From assembly GCA_903928285.1 (NCBI GenBank), contig CAIYQH010000294.1, forward strand, positions 1 through 17,394: DNA of 17,394 nucleotides, in the 5' to 3' direction. Each line of letters opens with the position of its first letter. Positions within the stretch are counted from its first letter, which is position 1. A model generated the notes under the pieces. The model was not told the origin of the DNA, searched no databases, and saw nothing but the letters and a program-made list of their open reading frames with translations. Made by a program: the position numbers and the translations under genes. This DNA comes from an uncultured Bacteroidales bacterium (lineage in GTDB: Bacteria; Bacteroidota; Bacteroidia; Bacteroidales; FEN-979). This document shows, piece by piece, positions 1-6,931 of the stretch.

Positions 1-1665
1 CCATTGGAAAGAGCATCCCGCGCAGGCCCCCGCTTCGAAGGTGTTGGTTTGCCCGGCGCAGATGGTAACATCGGGCCCCAGGTTCACGGCGGGACCCGGA
101 AGCAGGCTGACATTGATGGCATCGCTTGAGCCGCATCCCCAGCGGGTGGCGGTAACCGAGTAGCTGCCCGGCGCCGAAACAGTGATAGTGCGGTTGGTGG
201 AACCGGTCGACCAGAGGTAGGTGCTGAAATTGGCCCCGGCATCGAGCATGACGGAGTTTCCCGGGCAGATCGATTTATCGTTCCCAAGATTAACAGCCTG
301 TGGATCCATCACCACGACAGGTTTACAAAGACTTGCCATGGATGGAAGGCCCTCATCGACGATAAGATGAATATTATAGGTACCCGGCACACTATAGGAA
401 AAGGGAGGAGGTGTGAACAGGGTCGAAGAGGCGACCGATGCGCTGGTGCAGGGGGGAAAGGTAAGCCGTGTGAGAGTGCCGTTATCGCGGTCGGTGATAT
501 AGGCAAACAGGGTGTCGTTCTGGCGGAATATCTCCGAGAAGCTGTGCGGGCGGGCCAGTCCGCCGATATTGCCCAAAACCGTCCCGGTCACGCTCCCGGT
601 GATGCCTGTCGGGAAGGTCAGCTTCCCGAGTTCGCCGTTGACCAGATAGTTTACCCAGTACCCGGTGGTGGATTCGCAGTCGCGGAGCAGTGTAAGTCCG
701 CCGGCCGAATTAAACCCGCCGGGATTCCCCAGGCTGACACCCGTGGGGGTGTTGAAAAGCGAGGTTCCGAAGGTGATTCGTGCCAGGGTATTTCCCCCGG
801 CCATGATCATCGCATACCATAGCGAATTTTCCTGGACCAGACAGATGGCGGCCGGACTGATCAGGATGCCTCCCATGCTGCCAAAATCGGTGACCACCGG
901 GATGTTTGTCAGGCTTGTACCGAAGTCAAGACGCAATAATTTCTGCCCCGTTGAACAGGTGACAAAACCGACCCACGCTCCCGCCTCCTGCGTGATCACC
1001 AGTCCGTGTGCCATGTTGAAAGCGGCAAACGGGCCGATATTCACCACAACAGGCGTATTCCAGAGGGAGGCGCCAAAATCGAGACGGTAGATAGTAGTTA
1101 CACAGTTTATAAAACCATACCAGTTGCCATTGTCCTGCTTGACCTGGATCCCCTCGGTGCTGAAACCGGAAGAACCAAATGAAGCGACAATCGCCCAGCT
1201 GACCGGGAAGTTGACAAAACTGGTGCCATGGTAATACCGCACGACGCCAACCCCCTGCACGCTGATTAAGGAAAAGCAGTCGATACCCTGTTTTACCAGG
1301 GTGATGTAGGTGGGAATGGTCAGCAGACCACCGGGGTTGCCGATGTTCACCCCGGTAGGGTTGGTGTTGGCATTTCCCGAACAGAAATTCCAGTAATAGG
1401 TCGATGCTCCCTGGGTCAGGTTGATGATGCTGATATCAGAACCGGTACATACCGTATCGGGGGCGGTAAAATCAACAACCAAAGGACTGCTGGCGATCGG
1501 GCTGTTATTTCTGGCGACCCTTTTCAGTGAATGCTCAACAGTTGCTTCGACGGTGAGAGTTCTGGTTTTGATACAGTTTCCGGAACCGGAGGCAGGTTCC
1601 TTCACGGCAGCCTGGGCGGTAAGGGTGAAGTGTAACAGGATGAGTATGATCCCGAACCTGGACAT
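1..1665 (-). CDS. Secreted propeller/PKD-like protein, 3' end outside window
   Basis: An open frame of 555 codons with no stop starts at ATG 1665 and runs off the left edge, so only the N-terminal part is seen. Residues 1-17 are a signal peptide ending LTA, with Gln18 as the predicted mature N-terminus. Residues about 70-98 look like the first half of a PKD-like domain (WNFCSGN). Then come six repeats, anchored by RYYHG 143, RLDFG 194, RLDFG 245, RITFG 296, KLTFP 348 and RLTFP 400, a spacing of 51-52 residues that suggests a six-bladed beta-propeller. A PKD ending (SYSVPGTYNIHL, about 423-434) follows. Two Ig/PKD-like modules begin near residues 456 and 524, with CPG/CAG and YLWSTGS motifs typical of large Bacteroidota surface proteins. 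By family analogy the missing C-terminus would carry a T9SS sorting domain. Function is unknown; adhesion or a cell-surface role is inference. Confidence 0.85.
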   Translation of the reverse strand, partial: MSRFGIILILLHFTLTAQAAVKEPASGSGNCIKTRTLTVEATVEHSLKRVARNNSPIASSPLVVDFTAPDTVCTGSDISIINLTQGASTYYWNFCSGNANTNPTGVNIGNPGGLLTIPTYITLVKQGIDCFSLISVQGVGVVRYYHGTSFVNFPVSWAIVASFGSSGFSTEGIQVKQDNGNWYGFINCVTTIYRLDFGASLWNTPVVVNIGPFAAFNMAHGLVITQEAGAWVGFVTCSTGQKLLRLDFGTSLTNIPVVTDFGSMGGILISPAAICLVQENSLWYAMIMAGGNTLARITFGTSLFNTPTGVSLGNPGGFNSAGGLTLLRDCESTTGYWVNYLVNGELGKLTFPTGITGSVTGTVLGNIGGLARPHSFSEIFRQNDTLFAYITDRDNGTLTRLTFPPCTSASVASSTLFTPPPFSYSVPGTYNIHLIVDEGLPSMASLCKPVVVMDPQAVNLGNDKSICPGNSVMLDAGANFSTYLWSTGSTNRTITVSAPGSYSVTATRWGCGSSDAINVSLLPGPAVNLGPDVTICAGQTNTFEAGACAGCSFQW

Positions 1666-1687
1666 TGCGGGGAGGATGTTTACCCTG

Positions 1688-1695
1688 TAAAGATA
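1688..1695 (-). promoter_or_regulatory. Candidate -7 box for the left-edge secreted gene
   Basis: On the minus strand this reads TATCTTTA, one mismatch from the Bacteroidota -7 consensus TAnnTTTG. It lies 22 bases before the ATG at 1665, a plausible short leader. I see no convincing -33 TTG, so this is tentative. Confidence 0.35.
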
Positions 1696-1728
1696 GCAAA
1701 TTTGTAGAAATGATTGGCGGGAGAGGAA

Positions 1729-1764
1729 AACAATGCAAACAATGCAAACAATGCAAACAATGCA
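1729..1764. repeat. 9-bp tandem repeat, four copies
   Basis: Four perfect head-to-tail copies of AACAATGCA fill 36 bases of the divergent intergenic region between the left-edge secreted gene and lnt. Read as protein they would give a low-complexity Asn-Ala stretch from a TTG start at 1714, but nothing supports translation here. Copy number could vary by replication slippage. Confidence 0.95.
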
Positions 1765-1799
1765 GGAGATGAGATAAATCTAAAAACGGGCAGGTTTGT

Positions 1800-1809
1800 G
1801 GGGGGGGGG
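1800..1809. repeat. Homopolymer of ten G
   Basis: Ten consecutive G residues lie in the divergent intergenic region, 130 bases upstream of the chosen lnt start and 135 bases upstream of the divergent secreted gene. Tracts of this length are slippage-prone and in other bacteria can drive phase variation. It also lies inside an upstream in-frame extension of lnt, which argues against that extension being coding. Confidence 0.9.
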
Positions 1810-1898
1810 AAAAGGATTCCGGGGTGGAGGCTGTATTACAAAATGGTTAATTCTCCGGAGTGGATATTGGTTCGGAAGGATTTCGATGGTAATTTTTT

Positions 1899-1906
1899 TA
1901 CCTTTG
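1899..1906 (+). promoter_or_regulatory. Bacteroidota -7 box (TACCTTTG) for lnt
   Basis: TACCTTTG matches TAnnTTTG exactly and ends 24 bases before the GTG at 1930. The nearest upstream TTG (1867-1869) is farther away than the usual spacing, so the -33 element is weak or absent. The box decides the start: in-frame ATG 1843 and TTG 1714 lie upstream of it. Confidence 0.55.
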
Positions 1907-1929
1907 CGTTTCCTTTAACTTTATTTCCC

Positions 1930-3603
1930 GTGAAATTCTCCAGATTTCAACTGATCCTGTTAAGCCTGCTCAGCGGGGTTATCCTGTCGCTGGCATGGCC
2001 CCACCGCGGGTTCCCGCTGCTTCTTTTTTTCGGGCTGGTTCCCCTGCTGGTGGTTGAAGATCATATCAGCCATCACCGCCATAAATTTGCAGGATTCAGC
2101 GTTTTTTTATACACCTATCCCGGCTTTTTCCTCTGGAACCTGCTTACCACCTGGTGGATTGTAAATTCAACCCTGGTAGGGGCCATCCTGGCCATCGTGC
2201 TGAACGCCCTGTTCATGTCGGTCATTTTCCAGCTGTTTCACTGGTCGAAACAATACCTTCGATTCAGGTTTGCCTCCTTCGTGGCCCTTTGTTGTTACTG
2301 GATCGCCTTCGAATACCTGCACCTGAATTGGGATCTGAACTGGCCCTGGCTCAACCTGGGCAACGGTTTTGCCGCTTACTACAAATGGGTCCAGTGGTAC
2401 GAATATACAGGGGCGCTGGGAGGAACGCTTTGGGTGCTGGCAGGAAATATCATGGCCTTCATGGCCATCGACAACCTGTTCCTCAGAAAAGCGCGGTTAA
2501 AACGGAAAAATGTCAATGTAGTGGCCTCCGTCGCCGCCATTTCACCCTTGCGCCATTCGGTCATCCTGGTGTCTCTCCTCCTTTGGATCGTTCTCCCTGT
2601 CACCTTCTCATACTACCTCTACGCCGGCTACAGGGAACAACAGGACCCTGTGAACTTCGTGGTCGTCCAGCCCAATATCGACCCCTATTCCGAACAATAT
2701 ACCCTGCCCCCGCCGGTGGTCATCGGAAAGATCATGGAGCTGGCAAAAACAAAACTTGACAGCAACACCAACTTCCTGGTAGCGCCCGAATCGGCCATCC
2801 AGGAGGATATGTGGGAAAACCACCTGTCGGGATTCCCCAGTATCCTGCTGCTGAAACAGGCTGTCGCCCCCTGGCCGAAGCTGAATATGCTGGTGGGGGC
2901 ATCCACCCATTACCAGCTCATGCCGGGCGACAATCGGGAGCGCTGGTCAAGGAAATTCACAGATACCGACGGATATTACAACGCTTACAATGCGGCCATC
3001 ATGATCAATAACCGCGACTCCCTGCAGCTTTATCACAAATCAAAACTGACGCCGGGAGTGGAGATACTCCCCTCCTTCAAGGGATTTCGCTGGCTTGAGA
3101 AATTCGCCATCGACCTGGGCGGAACCGTTGGCAGCCTTGGCATGGATTCGGTGCGAAAGGTATATACAACGGTAACAACAGTCAAGGCAGGACCTGCCAT
3201 CTGCTACGAGTCGATCTTTGGCGAATTTTTCGCAGGGTTTGTCCGCAACGGGGCCCGCGTTATGATCATCATCACTAACGACGGATGGTGGGGCAATACT
3301 GCCGGGCACCGCCAGCATTACGATTTTGCGCATCTCAGGGCCATCGAAACACGGCGGAGCATCGCCCGTTCGGCCAATACGGGCATCTCGGCCTTTATCG
3401 ACCAGCGCGGTGACGCCTACCAGGAAACAGCCTACTGGGCCCCCGCTGTGATAAAGGGTACGCTGAATGCCAATGACAGGATCACCTTTTATGTTGAACA
3501 CGGCGATTACATTGCGCGGATCTTAACCTACCTGGGCGGCCTTTTGCTGATCACGGCCCTCGTGGTGTTCGTACAGAAAAGATACAGGAGAATCAAATTT
3601 TAA
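1930..3603 (+). CDS. lnt: Apolipoprotein N-acyltransferase
   Basis: Lnt is an inner-membrane enzyme that transfers a fatty acyl chain from phospholipid to the N-terminal cysteine of lipoproteins, the last step of lipoprotein maturation. The 557-residue product (GTG start) has about seven N-terminal membrane helices, including the Lnt-type WPWLNLG stretch, then a periplasmic nitrilase-fold domain (about 230-500), and a final membrane helix with a basic tail. The nitrilase triad is visible: Glu287 in APESA, Lys370 in YHKSKL and Cys425 in AICYES; Glu378 matches the second conserved Glu. The frame is open upstream to TTG 1714, and ATG 1843 is also in frame, but that stretch holds a G10 tract, a 9-bp repeat and the promoter box, so GTG 1930 is preferred. 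The product fits the lipoproteins encoded nearby. The function call is secure; the exact start is less so. Confidence 0.93.
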   Translation: MKFSRFQLILLSLLSGVILSLAWPHRGFPLLLFFGLVPLLVVEDHISHHRHKFAGFSVFLYTYPGFFLWNLLTTWWIVNSTLVGAILAIVLNALFMSVIFQLFHWSKQYLRFRFASFVALCCYWIAFEYLHLNWDLNWPWLNLGNGFAAYYKWVQWYEYTGALGGTLWVLAGNIMAFMAIDNLFLRKARLKRKNVNVVASVAAISPLRHSVILVSLLLWIVLPVTFSYYLYAGYREQQDPVNFVVVQPNIDPYSEQYTLPPPVVIGKIMELAKTKLDSNTNFLVAPESAIQEDMWENHLSGFPSILLLKQAVAPWPKLNMLVGASTHYQLMPGDNRERWSRKFTDTDGYYNAYNAAIMINNRDSLQLYHKSKLTPGVEILPSFKGFRWLEKFAIDLGGTVGSLGMDSVRKVYTTVTTVKAGPAICYESIFGEFFAGFVRNGARVMIIITNDGWWGNTAGHRQHYDFAHLRAIETRRSIARSANTGISAFIDQRGDAYQETAYWAPAVIKGTLNANDRITFYVEHGDYIARILTYLGGLLLITALVVFVQKRYRRIKF

Positions 3604-3636
3604 AATTAAACCCGAAACATCAACCGTGAAACTCCT

Positions 3637-3702
3637 TATGTGTTCGATGTGCCTATGTGGTTAAAAAGGCCAGCCTCAACGACACAAAGTCCACAACGAA
3701 GA
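3637..3702. repeat. TGTG-rich degenerate inverted element
   Basis: The gap between lnt and the nitroreductase gene contains TGTGTTCGATGTGCCTATG followed by TGGTTAAAAAG. About 12 bases later comes a CACAAAG/CCACAACGAAG stretch, which on the other strand reads CTTCGTTGTGGACTTTGTG, so the two halves resemble imperfect inverted copies. The TGTG words recur roughly every 9-10 bases. It resembles degenerate 'CTTTGTGCCTTTGTGGTTAAA'-like intergenic repeats I associate with Bacteroidota genomes; that link is from memory and unverified. Confidence 0.4.
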
Positions 3703-3763
3703 TGAATAATCGTTTCCCTCTTTTCTAAAGTTCAGAATTTACGAAAACAAGAATTAAACTGAA

Positions 3764-4360
3764 ATGGATAAAACTGCAAAAACAACATACCCGATCAACG
3801 ATCTTGCGACAAACCGGTGGAGCCCCCGGGCTTTCCTCAAAAAACCTGTGGAACAGGAAAAACTGGTCAGCCTGTTTGAAGCTGCCCGCTGGTCGGCCTC
3901 CGGCGGCAATGAACAACCCTGGCGTTTTATCGCAGGTCAGAAACCTGATGATACATGGGATAAGATCTACTCCGCCCTGAATGAGGGAAACCAGCCCTGG
4001 AACCAGGATGTCCCGGTTTTGCTCGTGGCCTGCGGGAACAGGATATCCTCCTGGGATGGCGGTGTCAGCCCCTTTTTCCAGTATGATGTCGGACAGGCGG
4101 TTGCCCATCTGAGCATTGAAGCACAATCCCAGGGATTATTTGTCCACCAGATGGGTGGATTCTCGCCCGGGAAGATCCGCGAACTGTTTGAGATCCCCGG
4201 CGATTTTGAAGCCCTTACCGTCATTGCCGTCGGTTACCGGGGAGATCCCGATACCCTCCCTGAAAATCTGAAACAGCGTGAATTGCAGGAGCGCTCGCGG
4301 AAGCCACTTACAGAAATTGTTTTCAGTGGGAAATTCGGGAAAACCTCTGAAATAATATAG
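3764..4360 (+). CDS. Nitroreductase-family FMN oxidoreductase
   Basis: This 198-residue protein has the size and motifs of the nitroreductase family, cytoplasmic FMN enzymes that use NAD(P)H to reduce nitro-compounds, quinones or other electrophiles. The N-terminal R18-x-S20-x-R22 motif is the usual FMN phosphate contact. GGNEQPW (47-53) is the second FMN-binding loop, YDVGQA (107-112) and HQMGGF (128-133) match the central helix and loop, and AVGYRGD (155-161) plus the RKPLTEIVF ending (179-187) match the family C-terminus. The ATG at 3764 gives a complete family-length protein. The M28 lipoprotein gene follows after 39 bases on the same strand, so co-transcription is likely, though no functional link is evident. 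The physiological substrate cannot be read from sequence. Confidence 0.9.
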   Translation: MDKTAKTTYPINDLATNRWSPRAFLKKPVEQEKLVSLFEAARWSASGGNEQPWRFIAGQKPDDTWDKIYSALNEGNQPWNQDVPVLLVACGNRISSWDGGVSPFFQYDVGQAVAHLSIEAQSQGLFVHQMGGFSPGKIRELFEIPGDFEALTVIAVGYRGDPDTLPENLKQRELQERSRKPLTEIVFSGKFGKTSEII

Positions 4361-4399
4361 CCTGTACAATTTTCAAAAACGGATCAAAATTAAACCCTT

Positions 4400-5395
4400 A
4401 TGAAATATCTCCTCCTCCCGGTCATGGCCATTCTCCTGTTTACAGGGTGTAACCAGCCTGTAAAACAGCAAGCAGCGCGACAGGATTCAACCAATGTGAA
4501 ACCTTCGGGCGCGGTGCCAAACTTCAACGAGGACTCAGCATATGAATCAGCGCGTATCCAGCTGGCCTTCGGACCCAGGGTGCCCAACACCCCTGCCCAT
4601 GAAAAGTGCGCCACCTACCTGATCGATAAGATCAAAGGCTATACGCCCAATGTAATTGTACAGCAGGGAAAGGTATATGCATTCAACGGCACCCTGTTAA
4701 ATTTCAAGAATATCATCGCCAGCTGGAAACCGGCCACCAACAACCGGATCATGCTCTGCGCCCATTGGGATTCACGGCCGTGGGCCGACCACGATCCCGA
4801 TCCCAAAAACAGGTTCAAACCTGTGGATGCGGCCAACGACGGAGCCAGCGGTGTCGGGGTGCTGATGGAGGTAGCCCGGCAGCTCAGCCTGGCCAATCCG
4901 CCCATCGGTGTTGACATCATCTTCTTCGATGTGGAGGATTATGGCCCTTCAGAGGATCTCAAGGTCCCGAATTCAGAGCAATACTGGGGTCAGGGAGCGC
5001 AATACTGGGCAGCAAATCCGCATAAGACCGACTACTTTGCAAAATACGGGATCCTGCTCGACATGATCGGCGCGAAAAATGCCACCTTCCTGATGGAGGG
5101 GTTTTCGATGGATTATGCCCCCGATATCGTGAAATCGGTATGGACTACGGCAAACCGCATCGGTTATTCCTCCTTCTTCCTGTTTGAACAGGGCGGCTAC
5201 ATCACCGACGACCATGTTCCCATCAACAGGATCAGGAATCTGCCCACCATCGATATGATCCACCTCGACAAAAACAGCAAAACAGGGTTTTATCCATACT
5301 GGCACACCACAGGCGATACCTTCGACAAGATCGATAAAACCACCCTTAAAGTTGTGGGTCAGACTTTGCTGACCGTCATCTTTGAAGAAAAATGA
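4400..5395 (+). CDS. M28-family lipoprotein, glutaminyl-peptide cyclotransferase-like
   Basis: A 331-residue predicted lipoprotein: hydrophobic N-terminus and lipobox FTGC with Cys17. The body is an M28 zinc-hydrolase fold that matches type II (animal-like) glutaminyl cyclases better than aminopeptidases: AHWDSRP (His122, Asp124), NDGASG (Asp147), FFDVED (Glu179, Asp180), LLDMIGA (Asp221), DDHVP and YWHTTGD (His302). By analogy with human QC (Asp159, Glu202, His330), the single-zinc ligands would be Asp147, Asp180 or Glu179, and His302. Such enzymes turn N-terminal Gln of exported proteins into pyroglutamate in the periplasm or at the envelope. The three secreted proteins in this window whose signal peptides can be judged all have Gln right after the predicted cleavage site, which fits. 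The alternative is an M28 aminopeptidase. It lies 39 bases after the nitroreductase gene and converges on phoH. Confidence 0.85.
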   Translation: MKYLLLPVMAILLFTGCNQPVKQQAARQDSTNVKPSGAVPNFNEDSAYESARIQLAFGPRVPNTPAHEKCATYLIDKIKGYTPNVIVQQGKVYAFNGTLLNFKNIIASWKPATNNRIMLCAHWDSRPWADHDPDPKNRFKPVDAANDGASGVGVLMEVARQLSLANPPIGVDIIFFDVEDYGPSEDLKVPNSEQYWGQGAQYWAANPHKTDYFAKYGILLDMIGAKNATFLMEGFSMDYAPDIVKSVWTTANRIGYSSFFLFEQGGYITDDHVPINRIRNLPTIDMIHLDKNSKTGFYPYWHTTGDTFDKIDKTTLKVVGQTLLTVIFEEK

Positions 5396-5431
5396 CAGCG
5401 TAGCTGCGTAACCGCGTCCCGTGAGGCGCTG

Positions 5432-6769
5432 CTACAGCAATTCATTGGCCAGGTTGGCCAGTTCCGAGCGTTCGCCCTTTTCAAGTCTCACATGGGCGTA
5501 GATATCATGCTTTTTCACCTTGTCGATCAGCGTTGACAAGCCATTCGACTGGGCATCCAGGTAGGGTGTGTCGATCTGGTAAATATCGCCTGTAAAGATG
5601 ATCTTGGTATTTTCCCCTGCCCGGGTGATGATGGTTTTAACCTCATGCGGCGTAAGATTCTGCGCCTCATCCACGATAAAGCATACATTCGAGATGCTTC
5701 GCCCGCGGATGTAAGCGAGGGGGGTGATCATCAGTTTTTCATTTTCCACAGCATCGGTAAGTACCTTGTATTCCTTGTCTTTTTCACTATACTGGCTCTG
5801 GATGAACTTCATATTGTCCCAGAGGGGCTGCATGTAAGGGTCAAGTTTCGATTTAATATCGCCGGGAAGATAGCCGATGTCCTTGTTGCTGAGCGGCACG
5901 ATGGGCCGGGCAAGAAAGATCTGCTTGAAGTTGCGTTTCTGTTCCAGGGCGCCGGCGAGGGCGAGCAGCGTTTTGCCGGTTCCGGCGATCCCCTGCAGCG
6001 TGACCAGCTTGACATTGGGGTTGAGAATCGCATGAAGGGCAAAGACCTGCTCGGCATTCCTTGGATTTATCTTATAGCATCCGTGTTTTTCCAACTTCTC
6101 GATCCGTTCGGTGATGGGGTTGTAAAAGGCCAGCACCGAACTTTTACCGTTTTTCAGGATGAAATAGTGGTTGGGGATCGGGTTCTTCACGCCGATATCT
6201 TCGGGAAGGCACCATCCCGCCTCATAGATGATATCGATAATGGTTTTGTCAAGCCCTTCGATGAGTGTTTTGCCCGAATAGAGACCCTCCACATCCTTGA
6301 TCTTGCCCGTTTCGAAATCCTCGGCGGGGATATTGAGCGATTTGGCTTTCAGCCGGAGGTTTACATCCTTCGAAACCAGGATCACCTTTTTCAGCGGATT
6401 CTCGGCGATCATCACCAGGGCGGCATTCAGGATCCTGTGATCGGGCTTGTTTTCGCCAAATACCTTCACGGCATCGAGCTCGCTCTGCTCATTCATCACC
6501 ACCTTGAATTTGCCCCCTTTGTGCATCCCGAGCGAGATCCAGCGCGTCAGCGTGGCCTTGTTCGAAAGCCTGTCGATGATCCTTATAAATTCACGGGCTT
6601 CAAAATTGATGGTGTCATTGCCCTTTTTAAAATTATCCAGCTCCTCCAGCACCGTGATGGGGATCGCCACATCATTGTCGTCGAAACTGCGTATTGCATT
6701 GTGGTTGTAAAGGATCACAGAAGTATCAAGAACAAAGATCTTCTTTGGTTTGAGCGCTTTTTTTACCAT
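5432..6769 (-). CDS. PhoH-family protein with N-terminal PIN domain
   Basis: A 445-residue two-domain protein of the PhoH2/YlaK type. Residues about 10-150 form a PIN nuclease domain: VLDTSV with Asp15, Glu42 in VLEELD, KPDHRIL and VSKDVNLRLKA carry the usual acidic residues. Residues about 235-445 are the PhoH ATPase: Walker A GIAGTGKT with Lys266, Walker B FIVDEAQ with Asp367-Glu368, and the sensor-like FTGDIYQID. Characterised PIN-PhoH proteins are cytoplasmic ATP-dependent RNA helicases/ribonucleases; the role here is inferred. The start is ATG 6769: an in-frame TTG at 6793 lies within the promoter box and is unlikely. The gene is transcribed alone, convergent with the M28 gene (36 bases between stops) and separated upstream by a terminator at 6874-6902. 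Confidence 0.92.
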   Translation of the reverse strand: MVKKALKPKKIFVLDTSVILYNHNAIRSFDDNDVAIPITVLEELDNFKKGNDTINFEAREFIRIIDRLSNKATLTRWISLGMHKGGKFKVVMNEQSELDAVKVFGENKPDHRILNAALVMIAENPLKKVILVSKDVNLRLKAKSLNIPAEDFETGKIKDVEGLYSGKTLIEGLDKTIIDIIYEAGWCLPEDIGVKNPIPNHYFILKNGKSSVLAFYNPITERIEKLEKHGCYKINPRNAEQVFALHAILNPNVKLVTLQGIAGTGKTLLALAGALEQKRNFKQIFLARPIVPLSNKDIGYLPGDIKSKLDPYMQPLWDNMKFIQSQYSEKDKEYKVLTDAVENEKLMITPLAYIRGRSISNVCFIVDEAQNLTPHEVKTIITRAGENTKIIFTGDIYQIDTPYLDAQSNGLSTLIDKVKKHDIYAHVRLEKGERSELANLANELL

Positions 6770-6790
6770 GGCAGGGGGAATAACGTCGGT

Positions 6791-6823
6791 CAAAAGTAAG
6801 GCAAGAAATACCGTTGCTTACAA
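6791..6823 (-). promoter_or_regulatory. Promoter of the PIN-PhoH gene
   Basis: On the minus strand TACTTTTG (6798 down to 6791) matches the Bacteroidota -7 box TAnnTTTG, with TTG (6823-6821) 22 bases upstream as a -33 element. The ATG at 6769 follows 21 bases after the box. The box overlaps the alternative TTG start at 6793, which rules that start out. Confidence 0.65.
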
Positions 6824-6873
6824 CATGGCCAAAGAAGATATAAACAGGTTTGTGTTAACCCGGCCGGTTGCCT

Positions 6874-6902
6874 AAAACAAAAGCCGCCCCTTTCGGGGCG
6901 GC
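6874..6902 (-). terminator. Intrinsic terminator after the LruC lipoprotein gene
   Basis: A perfect 8-bp GC-rich stem (GCCGCCCC / GGGGCGGC, 6883-6890 and 6895-6902) with a TTTC loop. On the minus strand it is followed by TTTTGTTTT (6882-6874). It lies 29 bases beyond the stop of the gene ending at 6932 and separates that gene from the PhoH promoter. Confidence 0.9.
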
Positions 6903-6931
6903 CTCAACACTTAAAACAAACCTACTCCTGA

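Noticed and set aside
367..1090. Plus-strand open frames within the left-edge gene
   Set aside because: The opposite strand is open for 555 codons with a signal peptide and regular repeats; the plus-strand translations are low-quality shadows.
1729..1764. CRISPR-like array
   Set aside because: The repeats are 9 bases long and directly abutting with no spacers; this is a simple tandem repeat.
1714..1929. Asn-Ala repeat peptide as a real N-terminal extension of Lnt
   Set aside because: It needs a TTG start, includes G10, and lies upstream of the exact -7 box; Lnt proteins start at their first membrane helix.
5396..5431. Possible bidirectional terminator between the M28 and PhoH genes
   Set aside because: GTAGC...GCTAC can pair, but the stem is short with a mismatch and no T-run lies on either side.
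6770..6793. TTG start giving a longer PhoH protein
   Set aside because: The TTG overlaps the -7 promoter box at 6791-6798; ATG 6769 gives the normal MVKK start.
5645..6799. A 384-codon open frame on the plus strand opposite the PhoH gene
   Set aside because: It is fully antisense to a protein with clear PIN and PhoH motifs, and its translation shows no recognisable domain; it is a shadow of the real gene.
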